Positions 35,004 through 43,123 of a DNA stretch of 64,000 nt are shown one piece after another; positions within the stretch are counted from its first letter, which is position 1; every line of letters starts with the position of its first letter. This DNA is from Bog-473 sp963754445 (GTDB lineage: Bacteria > Actinomycetota > Acidimicrobiia > Acidimicrobiales > RAAP-2): contig CAVWFT010000001.1 in the NCBI GenBank assembly GCA_963754445.1, forward strand, positions 1,798,001 through 1,862,000, read 5' to 3'. Made by a program: the position numbers and the translations under genes. Below the pieces are notes generated by a model, which had not been told where the DNA came from, made no database searches, and saw only the letters and a list, made by a program, of their open reading frames with translations.

Positions 35004-36429
35004 GGTTCATCGGATTCTGGTGGGGTCTGCCTGCTCAGCGAACGACGATCGAGCCGAGGACCCGCCAGTTCGGCCTGCCGGCGTAGAGCAGGGCTCTGAT
35101 CCGATAGTTCTCGAAGTTGCGGAAGCCGAAGCCGATGCGCTTGATCCGCTTGATCAGGTTGTTGAGGCCTTCGGTCGGGCCGTTGGAGACCCGGGCGATG
35201 TGGAAGTTGGCGATCTTGTCGAACCAGGTCCGGATCGTGCGCCCGAGGCGTTGGATCTCAGGCGGCATGGCGCGTCTGACGCAATGTTCGACGAGCTCGC
35301 TGAGCATTTGGCGGGCCTCGTCGAGGCCACTGCAGCGATAGAAATCTCGTAGGCGCTCCTTGACCCGGTAGGCAATGGCGACCTCGCCTCCGGGATCACC
35401 GAGTTCGAGGAGGGACCGCAGGCGCTGGGTTGCCTCGGCGCTGAGATTCTCCTCGCCTTTGAGCAACGAGCGTCGGATCCGATAGAGCGGATCGTCTCTG
35501 CGGCCGCGATGGCCCAGCTGTTCGATCTGGACCCGCCGACGGATGGCATCGAGACAGCGGTTGGCGAGCGAGATCAGATGGAAGGGGTCGACCACCTGAT
35601 CGGCCTTGGGCAAGATGACCGAGTAGACCGCGGCGTAGGTGTTCGACATGTCGAGGGCTCCGAAGCGGATCCGCTCTTTCCAGGCCTTGGGTTGGCGGTC
35701 GATCCAGGCCGCCACGTCGTCGTATTTGCGCGTGGGCAAGATGTCGATGATCTGGTGGTTCTCCACATCGGCGACCGTGGTGGCGTAGCTGGTGATCCGT
35801 TGGTCGAGCCGGACGAAGGAGGTCTCGTCGAGCCCGATGGCCGTGGTGCGGTTGAGTCGCTTGCGGTCGGCCTCGAGCAGGGCCTTGCCATAGGTGGTGA
35901 CGGCGTCGTTGACCGTGTGCCAGTCACAGGCCAGCTCCTTGGCCACTTCGAGGACCGTGCGCCCGGTGCCAACCTGCTCGGTCGCCCACTTGGCCGCCCG
36001 GGTGGTCAACAAGCAGCTCTTGGCCGCGATGCGGTGGTCGGAGAGCACCCAGCTCTGCGTGGCGCAGCGCTCGTTGACACAGCGCATCCGGTGCTTCTTC
36101 CAGGCCAGCGCCATCGGCGTCCCATAGACGGGCAGGTCGACGTAGTGCACGACCGGGCGATCCTTCACCCGCGCCTCTCGATCACACGATGGGCAATGCA
36201 CGGGACCCCTGATCAGCTGCTCGATGGCCAGCTCGACGTCGGGTCCGCGACGCTCGTAGTAGAGGACAACCACGTCTTTGAGGCCGACGAGAGCCTCGAG
36301 TATCTCGCTATGGTCGCGAAGAACGAAGGTGCTTCTTGGTTGTTGGGTCACACCTCAAGCTTGAAGCGCCTTCGTCGCGCTCGGGGTGATCCTGGTCAGG
36401 GGCGCGACCCCACCAGAATCCGAAGAGCC
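35004..36429 (-). mobile_element. Complete ISL3-family insertion sequence
   Basis: The 1,426-bp element is bounded by 24-bp imperfect inverted repeats, 35004-35027 and 36406-36429, which share TCGGATTCTGGTGGGGTC and differ at two of the outer positions. It carries one intact transposase gene. Both flanks have the 8-bp duplication CGCAGTGA, the target size typical of ISL3. Intact ends, gene and duplication indicate a recent, unrearranged insertion between tRNA-Pro and the YVTN gene. Confidence 0.93.
35035..36351 (-). CDS. ISL3 family transposase
   Basis: The 438-residue DDE transposase has an N-terminal zinc-finger region (CPSCDRE and CVNERCATQSW, about residues 53-100), a helix-turn-helix region (TVLEVAKELACDWHTVNDAV), and the catalytic triad in IGLDETSF, FGALDMSNTY and GPTEGLNNLIKRIKR. 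It catalyses cut-and-paste movement of the element around it. No frameshift or truncation. The ATG lies about 55 bases inside the right inverted repeat. Confidence 0.95.
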   Translation of the reverse strand: MTQQPRSTFVLRDHSEILEALVGLKDVVVLYYERRGPDVELAIEQLIRGPVHCPSCDREARVKDRPVVHYVDLPVYGTPMALAWKKHRMRCVNERCATQSWVLSDHRIAAKSCLLTTRAAKWATEQVGTGRTVLEVAKELACDWHTVNDAVTTYGKALLEADRKRLNRTTAIGLDETSFVRLDQRITSYATTVADVENHQIIDILPTRKYDDVAAWIDRQPKAWKERIRFGALDMSNTYAAVYSVILPKADQVVDPFHLISLANRCLDAIRRRVQIEQLGHRGRRDDPLYRIRRSLLKGEENLSAEATQRLRSLLELGDPGGEVAIAYRVKERLRDFYRCSGLDEARQMLSELVEHCVRRAMPPEIQRLGRTIRTWFDKIANFHIARVSNGPTEGLNNLIKRIKRIGFGFRNFENYRIRALLYAGRPNWRVLGSIVVR

Positions 36430-36437
36430 CGCAGTGA
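36430..36437 (+). repeat. 8-bp target-site duplication, right copy
   Basis: CGCAGTGA directly after the right inverted repeat, identical to 34996-35003. Confidence 0.9.
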
Positions 36438-36466
36438 CGACCCGCTTGCCGCGATGCCCGCCCTGT

Positions 36467-38629
36467 TCAGTTGGCCGTCTGGGTCTGACTGGGGCTGATG
36501 GCCACGGCCACGGGGCTCGTCACGTTGTAGAGACCGAGAAAGCTGCCGGCCGCATCGCTGGCGAGATCGACGGGGACGACACCGCCCGTGTTCTCGCCTT
36601 CCGAGTCGAGGACGGAGATGGCGACGTACGCCGTCTTGCCGTCGGGAGTGATCGCGATGGCGTCGGCGCTGTTGGCCCCGAGGGGAAGTGAGATGTCCGG
36701 TTGAGCGGTGGCGGTTGTCAGGTCGACAGGAGTGACGTTCGCGGAGTAGTAGTTGGCGACGTAGGCCATCGTGCCGTTCGGCGCAATGGCGATGGCGTCG
36801 GGGCGGTTGCTCGGGCTGGTCAGCGCGATGGCTGTGCCGGCGGTGTCGGTGGCGAGGTCGATGGGGATGAGGCCATCTGTGCCCTCGGCGGTCACGTAGG
36901 CGGTGGAGCCGTCGGGTGTGATCGCGATGGCATCTGGGGACGAGGTTCCCGCAGGCAGCTCGATGGTGGCGACGACGGTGTCGGTGGCGAGATCGATTGC
37001 CGTCACGTTGTCGGAGCTCGAATCGGTGACATAGGCCGTGTGGCCGTCGGGCGTGATGGCGATGGCGTCGGGTCCGACCGCGGTGGGCGGCAGATCGATG
37101 TCGGCCCCGGCGTCGTCCGTGGCGAGATCGATCGGCGTGACCGCGTTCGACTCCTGGTCGGCGACGTACGCCATCGTGCCGTTCGGTGTGATGGCGATGG
37201 CCTGCGGTCCGACTGCAGCGGCCGGGAGTGAGATGTTGGCTCCAGCACTGTCCGTGGCCGTGTCGATCGGCGTCACACTGTCCGAGGCCCGGTTGGCGAC
37301 ATACGCCGTCGCACCGTCCGGCGTGATGGCGACACCTTCGGGCTCCGAGGCGCCGCTGGGCAACACGATGTCCGCCCTGGCGCGCTTGGTCCTCGTCCTG
37401 ATCGGCGTGACCACGTCAGAACTCTGGTCGGCGACGTAGGCGGTGCGGCCGTCGGGCGTGATCGCGATGGCGTCGGGTCCGACCGCTCCGAGGGGCAGCG
37501 TGATGTTCCGTTCGGTCGTTCTCGTGACCAGGTCGATGGGGGTGACGTTGTTCGAGACCAGGCCGAAATTGGCGACGTAGGCCGTCTTCCCGTCCGGGGT
37601 TATGGCAATGGCCTGCGGATCGTAGGCGCGGTGGGTCAATGCGATGTCCTCCTTGGGCGCACCAGTCGCGAGGTTGATCGGGGTGACCTCGTCGGAGTCT
37701 GCGTCGACCACGAAGGCCCATTTGCCGCTGGGCGTGATGGCGAGGTCGACCGGACCACGGGAGCCGTTGGGCAGCACGATGTCGGACCCCACCGTGCCGT
37801 CGAGGAGGTCGACCGGGGTGACGCTGTTCGCGGGCGTCTCGGTGACGTACGCCGTGTCACCGCTCGGTGTGATGGCGATCGCCAGGGGATCGTCGCCGGC
37901 GGGGAGGGTGATGGGAGTGCCGTACGTATCGGTTGCCAGATCGAAGGGGGCGACGACTCCGGAAGGGGCACCGAAAGGCTGCCCCGCGACGTACGCCGTT
38001 GCGCCGGATGCGTCGATGGCGATTGCGTGCGGAACTATTCCGATGCCCCCATCGACCGGCGGGACGACGGCCCTGACGGAGTTGGTCGTGAGATCGATCA
38101 CGTCGACGCCACCCGTTTCGTTGACGACGAGTGCCGTTCTTCCATCAGGAGTGACGGCGATGGCCTCCGGAGCGTATTCGCTGCTGGGCAGGGGAATCGT
38201 GACCCCGACTGCGTCCGTGGCGGTGTCGATCTCGGTGACGTCGTCGGACCCGTCCTTGAGGACATACGCGGTATGGCCTCCTGGAGCGACGGCGATGTCC
38301 ATCGGACTGAACGGTCCGCTGAGGCGGATCGTGGCGGCGAGCGCGTTGGTGCCCGTGTCCACGGCGGCGACGGTCGAAGGCTGGCCCGGCCCGAAGGACG
38401 CGGCGCTGGCAACCGCATACGTGGTCCACGACGGATCCGAGGGACCTTCTCTGGCACTCCGCAGATCGCGTGCCCCGGCGTTCGACGGTGGTGGCATGTG
38501 CGTCGCGTGCGCACGAAGGAGGGTGCGGGCGCCCGCCGGCTGCGTGAAGGGAGCGCTCACCGCGAGGACGGGGATGCACAAGAGCGCACACCCACACAGT
38601 GCGATACATCGTCGGAATGCAGCCGCCAT
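36467..38629 (-). CDS. Secreted YVTN-type beta-propeller protein with 14 repeats
   Basis: The 720-residue protein has a signal peptide (MAAAFRRCIALCGCALLCIPVLAVSA) and then about 14 repeats of 42-46 residues with the consensus VTPIDLATD...LP...PDAIAITPDGKTAYVA. This is the YVTN/lactonase-like repeat, one blade each, and 14 would make two seven-bladed propellers. Similar proteins are cell-surface or secreted in archaea and actinobacteria, of unknown role. ATG 38629 has a GAGAGGA Shine-Dalgarno; the frame to 38902 is not needed. The stop is 30 bases from the insertion sequence, which has not damaged it. Confidence 0.85.
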   Translation of the reverse strand: MAAAFRRCIALCGCALLCIPVLAVSAPFTQPAGARTLLRAHATHMPPPSNAGARDLRSAREGPSDPSWTTYAVASAASFGPGQPSTVAAVDTGTNALAATIRLSGPFSPMDIAVAPGGHTAYVLKDGSDDVTEIDTATDAVGVTIPLPSSEYAPEAIAVTPDGRTALVVNETGGVDVIDLTTNSVRAVVPPVDGGIGIVPHAIAIDASGATAYVAGQPFGAPSGVVAPFDLATDTYGTPITLPAGDDPLAIAITPSGDTAYVTETPANSVTPVDLLDGTVGSDIVLPNGSRGPVDLAITPSGKWAFVVDADSDEVTPINLATGAPKEDIALTHRAYDPQAIAITPDGKTAYVANFGLVSNNVTPIDLVTRTTERNITLPLGAVGPDAIAITPDGRTAYVADQSSDVVTPIRTRTKRARADIVLPSGASEPEGVAITPDGATAYVANRASDSVTPIDTATDSAGANISLPAAAVGPQAIAITPNGTMAYVADQESNAVTPIDLATDDAGADIDLPPTAVGPDAIAITPDGHTAYVTDSSSDNVTAIDLATDTVVATIELPAGTSSPDAIAITPDGSTAYVTAEGTDGLIPIDLATDTAGTAIALTSPSNRPDAIAIAPNGTMAYVANYYSANVTPVDLTTATAQPDISLPLGANSADAIAITPDGKTAYVAISVLDSEGENTGGVVPVDLASDAAGSFLGLYNVTSPVAVAISPSQTQTAN

Positions 38630-38877
38630 GCCCGGTCCTCTCTGAAACATTGGAGGCCGCCCCACTCGACAAGTGTGCCGTAGGGGTAGGGCGAAGTTAG
38701 CAGCGCCGATCACGTCCCGCTCGGTCGGCGCGGTCCGTGCGGGAGGCGTCACGCACGTCCGAAAGACACGCCCCGCGCCGTTCGAGGGACGGAGGCACGG
38801 AGCGGCGGGTGCTCCACTACCCGGAAGGCCGATCCGGGCGCCTTGGTCAGCCGTGGATATCGGCAAGACTGCCGCCC

Positions 38878-40530
38878 GTGACGGACACGGGAGGGAAGCC
38901 ATCTGGGAGCGGTCTGGTCCTGCTGACCCTGGCCTCGGCTCAGTTTCTGATGACGCTCGACAGTTCGGTCATGAACGTGTCCATCGCGACCGTGGCCAAG
39001 GACGTCGGCACCACCGTCACGGGCATTCAGCTCGCCATCACCCTCTACACGCTGGTGATGGCCGCCTTCATGATCACGGGCGGCAAGCTCGGTCAGATCC
39101 TCGGCCGCAAACGCGCCTTCATGATCGGCTGCGTCATCTACGGCTGCGGGTCGTTCGTCACCGCGCTGGCTCACTCGCTGCCGGTGCTCCTCATCGGCTG
39201 GTCGGGCCTCGAGGGTTTGGGCGCGGCACTCATCCTGCCGGCCGTGGTCGCCCTCGTGGCGACGAATTTCGGACCCACCGAGCGCACGCGGGCTTACGGC
39301 CTCGTTGCCTCGGCCAGCGCGATCGCGGTGGCCGTGGGCCCGCTGATCGGGGGGTTGTGCACCACCTACCTCAGCTGGCGCGTGGTCTTCGCGGCCGAGG
39401 TCGTCGTCGTGCTCGGCATTCTCGCCCTGTCTCGCCGCATGGCGGACGTGGCGCCGGAGCCGGATGTCCGGCTCGACCCGGTGGGGATCGTCCTGTCCGC
39501 ACTCGGACTCGGTCTCGTCGTCTTCGGGATCGTGCGGGCCGGAACCTGGGGGTTCGTGCAGCCGAAACCGGATGCACCCGTCTGGCTGGGAGCCTCACCG
39601 GTCCTCTGGCTGATCCTCGCCGGTGCTGGCCTCCTGGCGCTCTTCGTCTGGTGGGAAGGGATGAGGATCCGGGGTTCGAAGCCTGCCCTGCTCGATCCCG
39701 GCATGCTGCGGGTCCCGCGCATGCAGGCCGGACTGACCTCCTTCTTCTTCCAGTTCCTGCTCCAGTCCGGCCTGTTCTTCATCATCCCCCTCTTCTTGTC
39801 CATCGCGTTGGGCCTGTCGGCCGTGGCCACGGGCGTGCGTCTGCTCCCGCTGTCGTTCGGCCTCGTGATCGCCGCGGTGGGCGTGCCGAGGATCTTTCCG
39901 CAAGGCTCGCCAAGGCGCATCGTGCGGACCGGTTTCCTCCTGTTGCTGCTCGGCATCGTCGTGCTGATCGCGCTCCTCGACGTGAGCTCGGGGCCGGCCG
40001 TGGTCACCTGGCCGCTGTTGCTCATGGGATTCGGCGTCGGCAGCCTGGCCTCGCAGCTCGGAAACGTCACCGTGTCCTCGGTCCCCGAATCCGAGAGCGG
40101 CGAGGTCGGCGGAATTCAGAACACGGTGACGAACCTGGGCGCGTCCATCGGTACCGCGCTGGCCGGCACCGTGCTGATCGCCGTCTTGACGACGACCTTC
40201 CTCGGCACGGTGGCCAGTGACCCGGCCGTGCCCCAGGCGATGTCGTCCAAAGCCCAGGTCGAGCTCTCGGCCGGCATTCCCTTCGTCAGCGACAGCGACC
40301 TCTCCGCCGCCCTGAAGCAGGCGAACGTTCCCGCCGACACGGCGCAGGCGATCGTCGCCGACAATGCGTCCGCCCGGATCAACGGTCTGCGCGCCGCCCT
40401 GGCCGTGCTCGCCCTCCTCGCCCTCCTGGCCCTCGGCATGACCCGTCGGCTCCCCCGCCGCCAACCCGCAGGCCACGCCGACCGCGGGGTCGATCAGCGG
40501 GTCGCCGAGGTCAGCCCCGACGAAGGCTGA
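38878..40530 (+). CDS. MFS exporter, DHA2 (EmrB/QacA) type, 14 helices
   Basis: The 550-residue permease has the DHA2 start (LMTLDSSVMNVSIATVAKDVG, with the conserved Asp in helix 1), motif A (GGKLGQILGRKRAF) and motif C-like GPLIGGLCTTYLSWRVVF. It has about 14 membrane helices, a periplasmic loop near residues 435-500 and a basic tail. It probably expels hydrophobic compounds by proton antiport. GTG 38878 is chosen because it lies about ten residues before the first helix. The last 20 bases overlap the convergent small gene at 40511. The 248 bases between this gene and the divergent YVTN gene show no clear operator. Confidence 0.88.
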   Translation: MTDTGGKPSGSGLVLLTLASAQFLMTLDSSVMNVSIATVAKDVGTTVTGIQLAITLYTLVMAAFMITGGKLGQILGRKRAFMIGCVIYGCGSFVTALAHSLPVLLIGWSGLEGLGAALILPAVVALVATNFGPTERTRAYGLVASASAIAVAVGPLIGGLCTTYLSWRVVFAAEVVVVLGILALSRRMADVAPEPDVRLDPVGIVLSALGLGLVVFGIVRAGTWGFVQPKPDAPVWLGASPVLWLILAGAGLLALFVWWEGMRIRGSKPALLDPGMLRVPRMQAGLTSFFFQFLLQSGLFFIIPLFLSIALGLSAVATGVRLLPLSFGLVIAAVGVPRIFPQGSPRRIVRTGFLLLLLGIVVLIALLDVSSGPAVVTWPLLLMGFGVGSLASQLGNVTVSSVPESESGEVGGIQNTVTNLGASIGTALAGTVLIAVLTTTFLGTVASDPAVPQAMSSKAQVELSAGIPFVSDSDLSAALKQANVPADTAQAIVADNASARINGLRAALAVLALLALLALGMTRRLPRRQPAGHADRGVDQRVAEVSPDEG

Positions 40531-40735
40531 CGCTGCACCAGGCCCGCTTCCGACAGGACGGACAGGTCATCCGGCGGTCGTAGCGGCCACGGGGCAGCCA
40601 CACGCCGACGGGAAACTGGAACATGAGGAGGTCGCGGGCTCCCAGGACGGAGGTCTCGCTGCATCGTTGACAGACAACGACGAAACGACCGCTCGATCCG
40701 GACCGGCCGTCATCGCCTCGAGGCCCACCCGCCAT
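40511..40735 (-). CDS. Small Cys-rich probable zinc-binding protein
   Basis: The 74-residue frame has CQRC near residue 23 and CPSCRKRAWC near residue 58, a likely four-Cys zinc site, with a hydrophobic segment between (DLLMFQFPVGVWLPRG). I recognise no family. It starts 26 bases inside the preceding tiny gene and overlaps the MFS gene end by 20 bases, which is compact but possible. The paired CxxC motifs make chance coding unlikely. Confidence 0.55.
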   Translation of the reverse strand: MAGGPRGDDGRSGSSGRFVVVCQRCSETSVLGARDLLMFQFPVGVWLPRGRYDRRMTCPSCRKRAWCSVSLRRG

Positions 40736-40898
40736 CGGTGGTGCGGCCGAATGGAGTCGTTCGCTCTCCCCCGTACGCCGGCTCCTCGTCGATTCCCTCG
40801 ACAAAGGCCGGTTCGGCGCTCCCCTCCGTGACCGGGGGCACCCAGAAGAGGGCCCGCTTGCCCAGCGGATCCGGTGGTCCCTCCCGCCGAGAGGGCAC
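40710..40898 (-). CDS. Tiny conserved-looking protein downstream of ParA
   Basis: The 62-residue frame starts at a GTG one base after the parA stop. It has a DPLGKRALFW motif at residues 10-19, a form I recall from short proteins found beside ParA genes in actinobacteria, though I cannot confirm that here. The rest is acidic and Pro/Gly-rich and probably disordered, as would suit a short peptide partner of an ATPase. The function is unknown. Confidence 0.5.
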   Translation of the reverse strand: MPSRREGPPDPLGKRALFWVPPVTEGSAEPAFVEGIDEEPAYGGERTTPFGRTTDGGWASRR

Positions 40899-40899
40899 C

Positions 40900-41673
40900 T
40901 CAGGCGTCCTGCATGGCGCGATAGACCGAGGTCGAGAGGGACCGATAGGCCACCGCACCCGGAGAGAGCGGTGCGTGCTGGAGGACGGATTTCCCCAGCT
41001 CCGGGGCCTCGGCGACGCGCACCGACTTGGGCACGGCGGGCTCGAACAGCGGAAGGCCGTAGCGCTCCTCGACCTCGGCCAGCACCTTGCGGGAGTGAGT
41101 CGTGCGGGCGTCGAACATGGTGGGGATGACCCCGAGCACGCGGAGTCGGGCGTTGGCGAATTGGCGGACGTCGTCGATGGTCTCGAGGAGTTGTCCGACC
41201 CCCCGGTGGCTGAGCGACTCGCACTGGAGAGGCACGACGACGGCCTCGGCGGCGGTCAGTCCGTTGATGGTCAGCACACCCAGCGAGGGCGGGCAGTCCA
41301 CCAGGACGATGTCGTAGTCGGGCAGCACCGGGAGGAGCGCATCGGCGAGCACGTGTTCGCGTCCGTTCCGGCTCAGGAGATGGACTTCGGCTCCGGCCAG
41401 GTCGATCGTGGCCGGGACGAGCGAGAGGCGCTCCACCCGGGGAACGGTCCGCACCACGTCCGCCAGCCCGGCGCGGCCCACGAGCACGTCGTGAAGCGAC
41501 GAGTCCAGGTCGTCGGGATCGAAGCCAAGGGAGAAGGTGAGGCAGGCCTGTGGGTCCAGATCGACCACCAGGACACGCTGTCCCATCTGGGCCAGGGCCA
41601 CCCCGATCGATTGCACGGTGGTCGTCTTCGCCACACCGCCCTTTTGGTTGGCGACAGCGATGACTTTGACCAT
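40900..41673 (-). CDS. ParA/Soj family ATPase without ParB
   Basis: The 257-residue P-loop ATPase has the deviant Walker A KGGVAKTTT with the signature Lys, switch I VVDLDPQACLTFSLG, and Walker B IVLVDCPPSLG. It closely resembles the mycobacterial chromosomal ParA-like protein Rv3213c rather than plasmid ParA. No ParB gene or parS-like repeat is seen nearby; two tiny genes follow it closely instead. ATG 41673 lies six bases after TATAGT, so its mRNA may be leaderless. Confidence 0.9.
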   Translation of the reverse strand: MVKVIAVANQKGGVAKTTTVQSIGVALAQMGQRVLVVDLDPQACLTFSLGFDPDDLDSSLHDVLVGRAGLADVVRTVPRVERLSLVPATIDLAGAEVHLLSRNGREHVLADALLPVLPDYDIVLVDCPPSLGVLTINGLTAAEAVVVPLQCESLSHRGVGQLLETIDDVRQFANARLRVLGVIPTMFDARTTHSRKVLAEVEERYGLPLFEPAVPKSVRVAEAPELGKSVLQHAPLSPGAVAYRSLSTSVYRAMQDA

Positions 41674-41679
41674 CGGGCG

Positions 41680-41685
41680 ACTATA
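41680..41685 (-). promoter_or_regulatory. TATAGT -10 box of parA
   Basis: A good -10 hexamer ending six bases before the ATG, with no Shine-Dalgarno between. Confidence 0.45.
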
Positions 41686-41756
41686 GGGCCGCCGATCCGG
41701 TCACTTCTCGGCCACCCCGGATGTCGCCGGGGCCAGGGGACTTGACGCGCGATCGT

Positions 41757-42941
41757 TCAGCGGTACGCCGCTTCTTCCGATCCGACGTCGCGGACGAGGT
41801 CGCCCAGGGCCAGGTTGACGTCGTCGAGGTGATAACCCCACAGCGCCCCCAGCGCGTCGGTCACCGTCGGCCGGGGATCTCCTGCGACCGGGGTGGCCGT
41901 GACCTGGAGCCATGTCGCACCCGTCGCCGATTGGCACTGGGCCGTGTAGAGCCCGGGGAAGGTGACCCAAGGTGTGCTCAGCGGGACGCCGGGGACCTTC
42001 ATCGTTGCGGCGAGGAAGTAGGGCGCGAGCGGCCCGGACCCGCTCGAGAACGTGACCGGATTGACGCAGGCCACCTGTTGGCCGAGCCGTCGCGACTGGC
42101 CCGACTGGAGGCTGACCCCCCGACCTGGGCGCCCGAAGAGCGACAGCAGTGGAGGCGTCGATCCGAAGGTCGAGTAGGCGATGACGCACCCGGTCGAGGA
42201 GGGAGACTGGCAGGTGGGGATGTGCCGAAAGCTTCCCCCGACGTCCCTCCCCACCGGTACCTGGACGTTCCCGCCGAGGATGATGGCGGAGACCATCTGC
42301 TTGCGCAGCCGCACCGAGGGGTCGATCTGCGAACGGATCAGCCGGATCAGCATCGCGGCACCTTGCGAATGCCCGATGAAGATGATGGGTCGGCCGCCGT
42401 TGTCGTGGTGCACGTAGTCACGCCACCCAGCGAGCAGGCTGGCGTACGCGATGTTCGTGGTCGCTGGGTTGGAGAGGAGGCCGTGTGTGAGTGCGTACGT
42501 CGTGGCCTGCCGGTACATCGGAGCCCAGACATTGCAGACCTGGGAAAAGCGGGAGGCCTGGTCCGCTGCAGCTGCGATCTCGGCCGGCTGCACAACCAGG
42601 TTGGCGTTGTCGGTCTTCTCCGTGGAGACCGTGGGATACACGTAGAAGCAATCGAATCGCTTGGCCGACGCCGCAGGGGTGGGGTTCGGCGAGACGCTGG
42701 TCCCGCCCGACCCCGTCACGCTGGTCGAAGCCCCGTTGTAGTCGCAGGGATCACGGGCCAGCCCGGGATGGCACAACCAGACGGTGGTGGAACCGGCGGA
42801 GCGGACGATCGTCGTGGCTGCGTCCGCGGGGACCAACGGGGGGAGTGCGGCGACGAGGAGTGGGGGAAGACCGGCCACCAGAGCGACGGCTCCGAATCCG
42901 AGCCTCCGGCGACCCGCCTCGCCACAGTCGTTCCACCGCAC
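41757..42941 (-). CDS. Secreted DUF3089 lipase-like protein
   Basis: The 394-residue protein has a signal peptide (VALVAGLPPLLVAALPPLVPADA) and a DUF3089 alpha/beta hydrolase domain: VWLCHPGLARDPCDY near residue 54, FDCFYVYPTVS, QVCNVWAPMYRQAT and nucleophile Ser192 in IFIGHSQGA. The last residues contain a probable catalytic His in GYHLDDVN. It may hydrolyse lipids or esters outside the cell; the substrate is unknown. GTG 42941 has an AGGAGGG Shine-Dalgarno. It is divergent from the MFS gene at 43124, with 182 bases between. Confidence 0.85.
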   Translation of the reverse strand: MRWNDCGEAGRRRLGFGAVALVAGLPPLLVAALPPLVPADAATTIVRSAGSTTVWLCHPGLARDPCDYNGASTSVTGSGGTSVSPNPTPAASAKRFDCFYVYPTVSTEKTDNANLVVQPAEIAAAADQASRFSQVCNVWAPMYRQATTYALTHGLLSNPATTNIAYASLLAGWRDYVHHDNGGRPIIFIGHSQGAAMLIRLIRSQIDPSVRLRKQMVSAIILGGNVQVPVGRDVGGSFRHIPTCQSPSSTGCVIAYSTFGSTPPLLSLFGRPGRGVSLQSGQSRRLGQQVACVNPVTFSSGSGPLAPYFLAATMKVPGVPLSTPWVTFPGLYTAQCQSATGATWLQVTATPVAGDPRPTVTDALGALWGYHLDDVNLALGDLVRDVGSEEAAYR

Positions 42942-43123
42942 GGCCAGCCCTCCTGCGTTCGAAGAAGGACCAGGCTAGGCGCAGTCCGGCCGCGATCGGC
43001 GCCACCGCGCCGCACCGGCGACGCCCCTGGAGCGCCTATCGTCGGTGGCGGAACGTGTCCGTGCGCCCGCGGGCGGCGTCGCACCACACGCTCCATCGGA
43101 ATCAGTCTGTGAGGGACAGTCGC

